Shown one piece after another: positions 1-8,531 of a stretch of DNA of 60,000 bases. A model generated the notes under the pieces. That model did no database searches. It worked only from the letters and a program-made list of their open reading frames with translations, and had not been told where the DNA came from. Origin of the DNA: Symbiodinium natans. Its lineage: Eukaryota; Sar; Dinophyceae; Suessiales; Symbiodiniaceae. Position numbers and translations under genes: made by a program. The stretch is taken from positions 250,001 through 310,000 of the forward strand of contig CAJNDS010002386.1 of NCBI GenBank assembly GCA_905221605.1, in the 5' to 3' direction. The stretch's first letter is position 1; the number at the start of each line of letters is the position of its first letter.

Positions 1-502
1 CCGCAGATAGATCTCAAAGAATCTCATAGATCCTGCGCGCCTGCCTCGGCCCCTCATCTGTGACCAGAAAGGTTAAAATTCGGAATTAGTCGGCGCAGAA
101 CCCTCACGAGTCCGAAAGTGAGTCTTAACTTGAGTCCTAACTGCAATTAATTCTGAACAGTTTGGAAGGAGCAGATGCCCAGTGCGTCACGCCAAGAGTC
201 TTCTGCGCCTCGTAACTCTTGTACGCTGTGCCGCTGTGCACTGTCCACATCTGTACATGTTGGCGGAGGAATCTTGCCAAAGGCACAGTTTCTACCACCA
301 AACTGCGCAGTTGTGGTGCCATGCAAAAGTGTGCTGTAAGTTGACATGAAGTTGCTGCTGCCAGCTGCTTCAGCCGCTTCAGCTGCTTCCGCCTCCAACT
401 TTCCAGTCTTGCTCCCAACTCTGATCCGGCCCGGGCTGCTGCAGCAGATGCTGCTTTAGGTGGAAGCATGTTGGTACGTATCTTCACACCATTTCACGAC
501 AG
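1..502. other. No gene recognised
   Basis: I see only short frames without recognisable motifs. The segment might be an intron of the gene whose candidate exons follow at 503-840. Confidence 0.4.
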
Positions 503-840
503 TTTTACGCCCATTCCAAGCTCATCGTGCAACAGATCCAGGACATTCAAAGAAGCTGTTTCCTGGATTGCTTGGACTGGGAACTCAGAACAGTGTGGAA
601 GCAGATAGTTTCAGCTGGTCTCTCCCATGTCGTGGCTGCTGCAGTGCCGGCCATGTGAAGGGCCGGAAGAGGCTGGGCTACTGTGGTACGGTACTACAGG
701 AAGGCATTGCAATGTTACAGCCAGCCATGAATCGGCACCTGGTGCAATCTCTTTCGTTGGCAGGATCTCAAGTCTGCCACCGTTGAGGAGTTGATTCGTG
801 AACACCATGCGCTGGTGATGCGAACGCTCCAACAGCAACA
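503..840 (+). CDS. Candidate exons, gamma-tubulin-complex-like fragment
   Basis: Three short open segments follow plausible AG acceptors: 503-654, 700-741 and 764 to about 840. The last two join in phase 0 and read through a stretch like DLKSATVEELIREHH. A helical stretch with an acidic VDELI-type turn and a following His resembles the C-terminal domain of Spc97/Spc98 gamma-tubulin complex proteins, which bind gamma-tubulin at microtubule-nucleation sites. The first segment (HSKLIVQQIQDIQ...LDWELRTVWKQ) would fit just upstream. The phase between the first and second segments does not work with the most obvious donor (GTGAAG at 655), so the model is incomplete. The family assignment is from memory of the motif only and could be wrong; a generic coiled-coil protein is the alternative. 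Confidence 0.3.
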
Positions 841-849
841 GGCAGTGTG

Positions 850-2002
850 CATGCTCGTGGCATGCGCTAGGCCCTAGGCCTGCTTTTGCTGCTCTTCCCG
901 AGAGCGATTTCGTCAAGACTTTGTTCACATTCGCACTTTACTTGACGTCAACTGAGCCTGCAGCTTCCGCAAAGCTTTCTACGACACGGGCAGAACGGGG
1001 TGCGACCAGATAGACTTTTCTCCTTTCCTTCGTTTTTCTTGCCTTGCTTTCCGCCAGCCTAAAAAGAGCTGTGGTTGTGCTTCCTGCATTTTGCTCTGTA
1101 TTTTGCCTGCCTGCATTCTGCTTATTTGTCTTGGTTGTTTGCTGCCGCTCATTCCTATCCCAAAGCCGGGCAAGTTTGCATGTGCTGTGCTCTCTTTTTC
1201 GCCCGCTGCCAACTTCTAATCTAACTCTGCCAATTTGTTGGCTGGCATCAAGCCTAAGCAGACCTTCAGGGGTAGCAAGTCCACATTGCAACCAAACGAT
1301 GTTTCAGATCTTCATCAAGACCTTATAGTGATTTCTAGTGCACCGAACAGGTTGTGGAAAGTGAGCTTTGACATCCTTGTGCGGCTAGCTCTGAGATCCA
1401 AGCAAGCCAGACAGGTCCCTTAATACATCAAACCAATACAGGCATCCAATGCGAAGTTCGGTGTCTTGGTTGTAGTGTTCCGCGCCTTGACTTGGGCGTC
1501 TTGGGGCCAGTGTGGATGTAGCCTCCCTTCACATAATCGTCGTCAAGAGCCGGCGTGGCAAAGTGCATCATCCAGCAAATGGAGGAGTAGGTTGAGGTAG
1601 CCGTGGCTTCATGTGATCACGGCCTGTGAGCAGGCTACCCTGGATTCGATGCGCGATTGGCACCGAGCTGGTGCCTGGGCATGTTATTCTTCTGTGGCAT
1701 GCCAGTAGCTCTTTAGGGTGAAGATTGGCGGATGATCAGATGGCTTTCTCAAGCAACCAATGTGAGATGAAGTGCGGAATTGCAATCAGTGCTCCTCAAT
1801 CATGAGCGGTTTTGGCCGTTCTGCCGTCTTTGTTGTTATGCCCCCCCCCCCCCCCCCCAGTGGTTTATGGTATAGCGCACATATGTGCAAACGAACCGGT
1901 GTAGCATTTGCGGCCATCCGCCGCTTCGGCCTTCGACTTTGCGAATTTATTGCGACGGCGTTGACACGACGTGGCAAGAAAGGCTGTGCTCGCCACAAAT
2001 TA
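850..2002. other. No gene recognised; contains a C-tract
   Basis: No convincing exon is seen. At 1841-1858 there is a run of 18 C followed by AGTGG. This resembles the C-tract plus AGTGACC ends of the transposon copies at 2394-12939 and could be a decayed terminus, but I see no partner. Confidence 0.4.
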
Positions 2003-2339
2003 ATCCGAGCTCCTGTTTAATTGGTGGGGCCCCCCCCCCCCCACAATAAGGAAAGCAGGGTTCCGCAATAGTTGGACCATGGCCCCGTATGGTTTCTTTA
2101 TTAAAAAACAATAAGAACGTATTGAAAACAATAGGACTGTATAGAATCTCTATTAAAACTGAATACTTTCCGAAAGGCAGAGTTTCAAAATTTGACAACC
2201 TCCCCCAAAAAAATTTCTTTAAATGTGGAGGATTTGGCCCATACGAAATCCATCGTAATGGAAAGTAGTCTTCCGGCGGGAATCCGGGCAAAAAAAGTTT
2301 CTTTAAATATGGGGGGTTAAATTAAACAGGAGCTCGGAT
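2003..2339. mobile_element. Small inverted-repeat (MITE-like) element, 337 bp
   Basis: Bases 2003-2022 (ATCCGAGCTCCTGTTTAATT) are the exact reverse complement of 2320-2339, giving 20-bp perfect terminal inverted repeats. Just inside lie a C-tract (2030-2042) and a G-tract (2311-2316). The interior is AT-rich, carries two near-identical TTTCTTTAAAT segments (around 2214 and 2299), and has no credible ORF. This is the layout of a non-autonomous DNA transposon. Its end sequence differs from that of the larger transposon starting 55 bp downstream, so it probably belongs to another family. Confidence 0.7.
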
Positions 2340-2417
2340 GATTGATGACAACAGGGTACTCGCACATATATACACACATATATATATATATATGGTACCC
2401 CCCCCCCCCAGTGACCT

Positions 2418-3122
2418 CTTCGCAAAGGTCATGTGCAGGAATCCGAAAAGTCCATCTGCTTTGGAGGGAACCCCAAGAGTTGGAAAGATGTTGAGGTCGA
2501 TGAGGCCACCTTTGACAAGAAAACGTTGCAAGAGTACGAAATCACAAAAGATGATGCTGCAGCAGGCAAAAACGTGCAGTGGGAGCAGTGGGGCGGCCTT
2601 ATTCAAAGAGGATCTCCACACACCCTGGTGTTGACAAAGCTCAATCCGGCAATCACCGTGCCCAGAGCCCCAGGCCCAGGGGCTATGCGCAAAATTGACT
2701 GGAAACCTATAGCAAACAAGTGGCTCAAAAACCGCTCCGTCGTACTCCATTCCGACTCCGCGCGTTCCTACCGCATGAAGATCCCTGGCGTCGTTCATGA
2801 TGCTGTCACTCACAAGAAGAAGCGAGTGAAGCGGGGTGGTAAATTCGTCTGGGTTCAACCTACCTATGTCAAGGTGTCCAGCCACAAACTCCCGAATGGA
2901 CGCCGCATCAAGACAAAGGCAGGAACCCAAATCGTAGACAGAGCTTGGCGGTTCATAAAGGAGCGACTTCGCCGCAACAACGCTGTTAGGGCAGGCTCCA
3001 CCATGCTTACTGCCCAGATTCGTAGTGCCCAATATGAGTATTGGCACAGGAAAGACGATCTCTGGCTGTGTACAGGTAAGCTGGTGGCAGAGTACCTGAA
3101 GGGTTTCGTGCGAAAGCAGTAA
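2418..3122 (+). pseudogene. 5'-truncated ISXO2/Merlin-type transposase
   Basis: This is the C-terminal half of the transposase described at 6503-7741 and is almost identical to it in sequence. The reading frame is open from the terminus fusion to the stop at 3120-3122. The first two catalytic Asp motifs (VEVDEATF, VLHSDSAR) and the third acidic region are kept. The N-terminal zinc-binding segment and the start codon are gone. It is unlikely to make a complete transposase. Confidence 0.85.
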
Positions 3123-3286
3123 GGGGTACGCGTCTCATCCTGCAAACTGTGCACATGGCATCTATACTTGCACGCACTGATCACACTGCTCTCACGCGGT
3201 ACTCTATAAGGCAGTGTTTCGGGCAGTTACGTCTCGTCGCTATAAGACAGTGAGAAAAGGTGCACGTTTCGTATGTGTGTGCCTTT

Positions 3287-3314
3287 ATGTGTGTGTGTGT
3301 GTGTGTGTGTGTGA
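3287..3314. repeat. GT microsatellite near the transposon right end
   Basis: A (GT)n run lies about 30 bp inside the right terminus. The equivalent run in copy 2 is at 7906-7933. In copy 3 it is strongly expanded (12818-12887). Confidence 0.9.
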
Positions 3315-3342
3315 TATTTTTTCTAATAAAACACACGAAAAC

Positions 3343-3400
3343 GGTAGGTCACTGGGGGGGGGTAGCTATAATGGTACCCCCCCCCCCCCAGTGACCTACC
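3343..3400. repeat. Palindromic junction of transposon copies 1 and 2
   Basis: The right terminus of copy 1 (GGTAGGTCACT plus 9 G, then TA) and the left terminus of copy 2 (GGTA plus a C-tract, then AGTGACCTACC) face each other across about 8 bp (GCTATAAT). They form a near-perfect palindrome of two C/G-tract inverted repeats. The short spacer is the size expected of a single shared target duplication between tandem insertions. Confidence 0.9.
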
Positions 3401-3573
3401 TTTTTCTTGCCTTGTCTCAGGTCACCCAGCTGCACTACAAGCCCACTTGGTATGCATCGTTAGGGTTTAGGCACAAAAAAGGCACAAAACAGAAAAAAAA
3501 GCCAAAAAAAGGCAAAAAAAAACAAAAAAACAAAAAATGGCAATGCAGGCTACTAAATTACACTAATAGAAGG

Positions 3574-3791
3574 AAAAAACCAAAGAAACCAAAACCAAAA
3601 AAAACCAAAAAAACCAAAACCAACAAAACCAAAAAAGCCAAAAAAAACAATTTTCCGGGACTCTCAGGAATTCCTACCAGGCTTCTCCAAGAGTCCCGGA
3701 AAATTGGTTTTTTTTTTGGTTTTTTTGGTTTTGGTTTTTTTTTGGTTTTGGTTTTTTTGGTTTTTTGGTTTTGGTTTTTTTTGGTTTTGGT
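3574..3791. repeat. Foldback hairpin with AAAACC / GGTTTT arms
   Basis: The left arm is built of repeated AAAACC-like blocks and ends in CAATTTTCCGGGACTCT (to 3664). After a 25-base loop the right arm begins AGAGTCCCGGAAAATTG (3690) and continues in GGTTTT-like blocks to about 3791. The 17-bp core is perfectly complementary and the outer arms are imperfectly so, giving a hairpin of about 200 bases. It lies just upstream of the NTPase start codon in copies 2 and 3. It may be a nested foldback insertion or part of the element's regulatory region. Confidence 0.8.
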
Positions 3792-3912
3792 GTGCGTGCT
3801 GCGTAAACGGAGAGTTGCGGATATGCGGAACGTCGTGTCTTTGCACATTTTTTCGCGGCTCGCAGTCACCATACTCGTTGTCGCTCCATCACACTCGCAT
3901 CTCTCCTTGCCA

Positions 3913-6026
3913 ATGGCGTACTTTCGCTCAGCCGAAGCTGAAGCTCAAGACGGGCCGTTAACCTTTGATGAGGCTTGCGGCCAAGTCAATGGCATGAAAC
4001 TGCAAGGGCCGGAAAGACGACCTTTCCGGTCAGATAGGGCGGTAGGAGAAGTTGATGTGGGCGATCTTCCTGTGCGGCACCTAGAATCTAGTGTGGGACA
4101 CAAAATTGAGCAGTTCGCCGATGCCCTCTTATGCCACCCCATCGAGATCACAAGTGCCCTTTTCGATAACCTCTACAAGATTTGCTGCGAGAGCAAGTTT
4201 GCCCAGTTGCCTGAGCCTTTCAATCTGAAGAAGGAACCCTCCGTGCCCTACACCATGCAAATCATCATTCAGTCGAGTGAGCCACCGGCAGGTGGAGATC
4301 CAAACGGCTCCTATTTCCACGTCTTCAAGCATGTGTACTTGCATCGCAACAAACTCACCGCAGCGGACTGTGTCGCTATGTGTCACGGCACTTCTTTGAG
4401 ATTCGAATGGGGACATCATACAAGAGTTGCTCTCACGGGACTGAACTTCATGATGGACAAAATGGGCGGTAAACAGCTTAGATTTTGGGTACTCAAGCCC
4501 AAGTACGAGAAAAAATCACTGTGGACCAACAGGCCAGAGAAGAAGGCTACAAGTTCATCAGGGACTTTGGCCCAAAGGCCAATAATCGCAACCAATTCAT
4601 GGAGTGGACGGATGAACACATCAACATGCCTGGGAGCAAGATCGAGGGTTGGCCAGAGGGGAAGGTCAAGGAAGCACTGCACAATCACATGCGCGGCAGG
4701 CAGAATGCGAAGTCGCTGGAATACTGGCCCTTTACACTCAAGTCGTTCACACCGTCCCTCTGTGTCTTTGTTTCGAGATTAAATAAATTTTCATTGCGTG
4801 TCGTTTAGTACTTCTGGGTGGTGTTTAGTACTTGTAGGTGGTGTTACCCATATTTTTTCTAAATACATGTATAAGAGTTTCTATTTACATAAGGAAGAGG
4901 ATGCGACGGTATGGGCACGATATTCTTCCGCGCAATTTGAGCAAGGTGCTGGTCGGCATGCTTGCAACAATCCTTATGATCGCAGAGTCGATGAGGAAGC
5001 ATTCGCCGCCATGAACAGCCGGAAAATCTGGGAAATTCCACACGAGACATTCCTGAAGCTGATCAACCCATCATTTTGCGGTGTTGATGATGATGAGGAC
5101 ATGGCCGCAATCTTGGCCCGAACCCATCTCATCGTACTCACTGACAATGGCATCTACTACCGAGTTGCGGCCACCAGCACTTCTCCTGTGCCATTCATTG
5201 AGTGGGAGAAAGATCAACCCAAGGACTTGCTCGTGCCATCTTACCATGCAATCTTCAAAGCCTACAAGCTCAATCCTTCTCAGCATCAACTTCCGGACTG
5301 CTATCATGAAGACTGTGCTTGGTCACAAGAGATGCTTCGCAGACTCCTGAATGGAGAGACTATCCCACGCAGTCACACTATCCGTACTCCTACGAGTCCG
5401 TTCGGCGAGCGTAGGCTGTGGTTCCTAATGAAATAGGTTTTAGGGTTTAAGGTGAAGGATTTAGGGTTTAAGGTTTAAGATGTGAGCCTATCAGATAAAC
5501 TTGTTTTTCATAATATAGATATGAAAACAATACTCGTTTATGTGTCAGGCCACCTCAGTCAGTTCATGCGTCTGTCCTTTCGCCTGAAGCACTTCGCGTC
5601 AAGATCAAGGAAGAGAAGGTCACAACAGCATTTCGGGCTTTGAAGGCATCGGCTCCACAGGTCATCGAACTTGACTCGCCTACACCATCAAAGAAGCGAC
5701 CTCTTCCGACTGCATCGTCCGCCCATGTGGATTCCAGCAAGAACCCAAAGATCAAAGCTTCTTCGGTCTCTGACATCCCCAACCCAGAGTTTTCAGGCAA
5801 TTCGTGCGTCAACAAGCATAGATAAAAGTATTGTAGCCATATACTCGTTTTTAATATCGAAGTGCAGTGAAGTTAGATACGAGGTGTCCCCTGCGATGCC
5901 TTTGATGACGAAGATATCATGCCACAGGTCGGTCACCGTCCTGATGAAATTGAACGCGTGTTGGAAGCTATCATTGACGAAGAGTGCACAGAAATGGACG
6001 TGGTGGACTCAATGGATTCCAAGTAG
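3913..6026 (+). pseudogene. Broken copy of the transposon P-loop NTPase gene
   Basis: This is the counterpart of the intact gene at 8532-10937, with the same start ATG and exon order. Inferred exon segments are 3913-4761, 4894-5420, 5549-5807 and 5877-6026. Two lesions are visible against copy 3. One A is missing from the A-run near 4507-4512, which shifts the frame. A 290-bp deletion between 4755 and 4756 removes the segment matching 9376-9665, including Walker A (GRTRTGKS) and the acidic VFDD motif. The two losses sum to 291 bp, so the frame is restored after the deletion, but about 80 residues between them are out of frame. The product would lack ATPase activity. Confidence 0.85.
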
Positions 6027-6502
6027 TGACGCACAGCGAGTGCCATACCGACTACTCGTGGACTCCGAGTACTGACACACAACGCTAGCCCGACTACTGG
6101 TTTTGACACATTCAGTAGTACTCGTCGGCTTCGTTACATAACACTATTATTAATCACTGAAGGGAAACCAGCATATATGTTTTGCGTTTTGAGTATGTGT
6201 ACACATAAAGTGATGTATGTTGGTGTGTCGTGTGGTTTAAGATATAGGGCTAAAAAAAACCTTCGAGTTGCTTTGGATTTTGGAGGCGTAGTGTCTGTAT
6301 GTTGCTAAAGGCAGCAACATCGAATCGATATGAAGCAGTTACCTCGCGTCTCTCTCGCAGTAAAACAAATGCGTCCAAATGTCTCCGGACGACGTGTCAC
6401 AGAGCACCAGTTGCATGAGCATGTCTTTGTCTGATTTTAACTCAAGACCTTATTGGTGTGATTCGTAGTTTCCACTGTCTCAGCCCTGACGCCCCATACA
6501 AC
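6027..6502. other. Intergenic spacer of transposon copy 2
   Basis: No ORF is recognised between the NTPase stop and the transposase start. The spacer is mostly AT-rich, with short TTTAAG and ACACATAAAG segments. The equivalent in copy 3 is 10938-11413. Any transposase promoter would lie here; no motif is assignable. Confidence 0.5.
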
Positions 6503-7741
6503 ATGGGGAAGAGCTTGAAACCATTTCCGGCCCCCAAACGAGGGGTGCAGCGCATGATTGCGAAGCGTCCGGCCGGCAAGAAGCAAGCTGAGTGGAACAA
6601 GATTCCTTATCAGAGGCATTCAGAGGGTCCCAGTCATGTTCGGAAAGAGCAAGTAAAATGGCAGCGAAGCCTGGACGAGCTCTTGACTGCTACTCCCCAG
6701 GGCATCATACGCATCTTACAGGAGGACAAGATGCTACCCGACTGGACTGGTGCTGTATGTCCTCATTGCAACACAGGAAGACTCAGTTCCCTCATGACTC
6801 GTCCCGGTTCTGATCATCTCGTGTATCGATGCAATCGCAAGCATTGTCAGCACTACATCTCGCCTGTGGAGCTGCGCCCGATCTTCACAAAGACCATGGG
6901 TTCAGAAGGCCACTCCCTACAGAAGCAAGCTGCCGCACTCTTACTTCGACTCGTCAACGTTCCTTTGGCTGACATTCACATCTTGACCCACATGAACCAC
7001 AAAGCAGTTGAGCACATGAACAAGAACTTGTTACTTCTTCGCAAAGGTCATGTGCAGGAATCCGAAAAGTCCATCTGCTTTGGAGGGAACCCCAAGAGTT
7101 GGAAAGATGTTGAGGTCGATGAGGCCACCTTTGACAAGAAAACGTTGCAAGAGTACGAAATCACAAAAGATGATGCTGCAGCAGGCAAAAACGTGCAGTG
7201 GGAGCAGTTGGGCGGCCTTATTCAAAGAGGATCTCCACACACCCTGGTGTTGACAAAGCTCAATCCGGCAATCACCGTGCCCAGAGCCCCAGGCCCAGGG
7301 GCTATGCGCAAAATTGACTGGAAACCTATAGCAAACAAGTGGCTCAAAAACCGCTCCGTCGTGCTCCATTCCGACTCCGCGCGTTCCTACCGCATGAAGA
7401 TCCCTGGCGTCGTTCATGATGCTGTCACTCACAAGAAGAAGCGAGTGAAGCGGGGTGGTAAATTCGTCTGGGTTCAACCTACCTATGTCAAGGTGTCCAG
7501 CCACAAACTCCCGAATGGACGCCGCATCAAGACAAAGGCAGGAACCCAAATCGTAGACAGAGCTTGGCGGTTCATAAAGGAGCGACTTCGCCGCAACAAC
7601 GCTGTTAGGGCAGGCTCCACCATGCTTACTGCCCAGATTCGTAGTGCCCAATATGAGTATTGGCACAGGAAAGACGATCTCTGGCTGTGTACAGGTAAGC
7701 TGGTGGCAGAGTACCTGAAGGGTTTCGTGCGAAAGCAGTAA
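6503..7741 (+). CDS. Intact ISXO2/IS1595/Merlin-type DDE transposase
   Basis: A 412-residue ORF starts at ATG 6503 (MGKSLKPFPAPKRG); the frame is also open upstream but has no earlier ATG. A zinc-ribbon-like segment has Cys at residues 86, 89, 110 and 115 (CPHC...CNRKHC). The catalytic domain follows: VEVDEATF (Asp 206), VVLHSDSARSY (Asp 291), then a basic linker and GTQIVDRAWRFIKERL. That last motif aligns with the family's HTN-xx-E-xx-W-xx-LK signature, and Asp 352 stands where the third catalytic Glu is usual. This family cuts and pastes DNA between terminal inverted repeats, and matching repeats flank this copy. It lies about 480 bp downstream of the NTPase gene on the same strand. No lesion is visible, so it may be functional. 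Family membership is by motif, without a search. Confidence 0.8.
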   Translation: MGKSLKPFPAPKRGVQRMIAKRPAGKKQAEWNKIPYQRHSEGPSHVRKEQVKWQRSLDELLTATPQGIIRILQEDKMLPDWTGAVCPHCNTGRLSSLMTRPGSDHLVYRCNRKHCQHYISPVELRPIFTKTMGSEGHSLQKQAAALLLRLVNVPLADIHILTHMNHKAVEHMNKNLLLLRKGHVQESEKSICFGGNPKSWKDVEVDEATFDKKTLQEYEITKDDAAAGKNVQWEQLGGLIQRGSPHTLVLTKLNPAITVPRAPGPGAMRKIDWKPIANKWLKNRSVVLHSDSARSYRMKIPGVVHDAVTHKKKRVKRGGKFVWVQPTYVKVSSHKLPNGRRIKTKAGTQIVDRAWRFIKERLRRNNAVRAGSTMLTAQIRSAQYEYWHRKDDLWLCTGKLVAEYLKGFVRKQ

Positions 7742-7961
7742 GGGGTACGCGTCTCATCCTGCAAACTGTGCACATGGCATCTATACTTGCACGCACTGAT
7801 CACACTGCTCTCACGCGGTACTCTATAAGGCAGTGTTTCGGGCAGTTACGTCTCGTCGCTATAAGACAGTGAGAAAAGGTGCACGTTTCGTATGTGTGTG
7901 CCTTTATGTGTGTGTGTGTGTGTGTGTGTGTGATATTTTTTCTAATAAAACACACGAAAAC

Positions 7962-8019
7962 GGTAGGTCACTGGGGGGGGGTAGCTATAATGGTACCCCC
8001 CCCCCCCCAGTGACCTACC
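7962..8019. repeat. Palindromic junction of transposon copies 2 and 3
   Basis: The arrangement is the same as at 3343-3400: GGTAGGTCACT/G-tract/TA, the 8-bp spacer GCTATAAT, then GGTA/C-tract/AGTGACCTACC. The identical spacer sequence at both junctions suggests that the array grew by duplication of a unit that included the junction rather than by independent insertions. Confidence 0.9.
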
Positions 8020-8192
8020 TTTTTCTTGCCTTGTCTCAGGTCACCCAGCTGCACTACAAGCCCACTTGGTATGCATCGTTAGGGTTTAGGCACAAAAAAG
8101 GCACAAAACAGAAAAAAAAGCCAAAAAAAGGCAAAAAAAAACAAAAAAACAAAAAATGGCAATGCAGGCTACTAAATTACACTAATAGAAGG

Positions 8193-8410
8193 AAAAAACC
8201 AAAGAAACCAAAACCAAAAAAAACCAAAAAAACCAAAACCAACAAAACCAAAAAAGCCAAAAAAAACAATTTTCCGGGACTCTCAGGAATTCCTACCAGG
8301 CTTCTCCAAGAGTCCCGGAAAATTGGTTTTTTTTTTGGTTTTTTTGGTTTTGGTTTTTTTTTGGTTTTGGTTTTTTTGGTTTTTTGGTTTTGGTTTTTTT
8401 TGGTTTTGGT
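8193..8410. repeat. Foldback hairpin in transposon copy 3
   Basis: This is the same hairpin as at 3574-3791: AAAACC-type arm, CCGGGACTCT core, 25-base loop, complementary core and GGTTTT-type arm. It ends about 120 bp before the NTPase start codon. Confidence 0.8.
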
Positions 8411-8531
8411 GTGCGTGCTGCGTAAACGGAGAGTTGCGGATATGCGGAACGTCGTGTCTTTGCACATTTTTTCGCGGCTCGCAGTCACCATACTCGTTGT
8501 CGCTCCATCACACTCGCATCTCTCCTTGCCA

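Larger units (their letters stand above)
2394..3364 (+). mobile_element. Transposon copy 1, internally deleted (971 bp)
   Basis: The left end is GGTA followed by a C-tract and AGTGACCT (2394-2417). The right end is GGTAGGTCACT plus a G-tract and TA (3343-3364). The left terminus is fused directly to the middle of the transposase gene; the matching join in copy 2 lies near position 7035. About 3.6 kb, including the NTPase gene and the transposase N terminus, has therefore been lost. The copy sits against a TA-rich microsatellite (2366-2393). A similar TA tract flanks the far end of the array at 12941, consistent with insertion of the whole array into TA-repeat DNA. Confidence 0.85.
3373..7983 (+). 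mobile_element. Transposon copy 2 (4611 bp, nearly complete)
   Basis: It is bounded by GGTA/C-tract/AGTGACCTACC at 3373-3400 and its inverse at 7962-7983. In order it carries a 5' A/C-rich to T/G-rich foldback, an NTPase gene broken by a frameshift and a deletion, a roughly 480-bp intergenic spacer, an intact transposase gene, and a GT microsatellite next to the right end. It is almost identical to copy 3 over its full length apart from scattered single-base changes, a 290-bp deletion and indels in A or T runs. The duplication is therefore recent. Confidence 0.9.

Noticed and set aside
2030-2043. C-tracts at 1841 and 2030 as extra ends of the large transposon
   Set aside because: The flanking bases differ from AGTGACC. 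The second is explained by the 337-bp element, and the first has no partner.
3214-3912. N-terminal extension of the NTPase frame with KKPKKPKPKK text (also 7833-8531)
   Set aside because: This part translates the GT microsatellite, the transposon junction and the foldback arms. Translation most likely starts at 3913/8532.
6458-6502. Upstream start of the transposase (MIRSFHC...)
   Set aside because: It would need a GTG start. The first ATG is at 6503 and begins a good N terminus.
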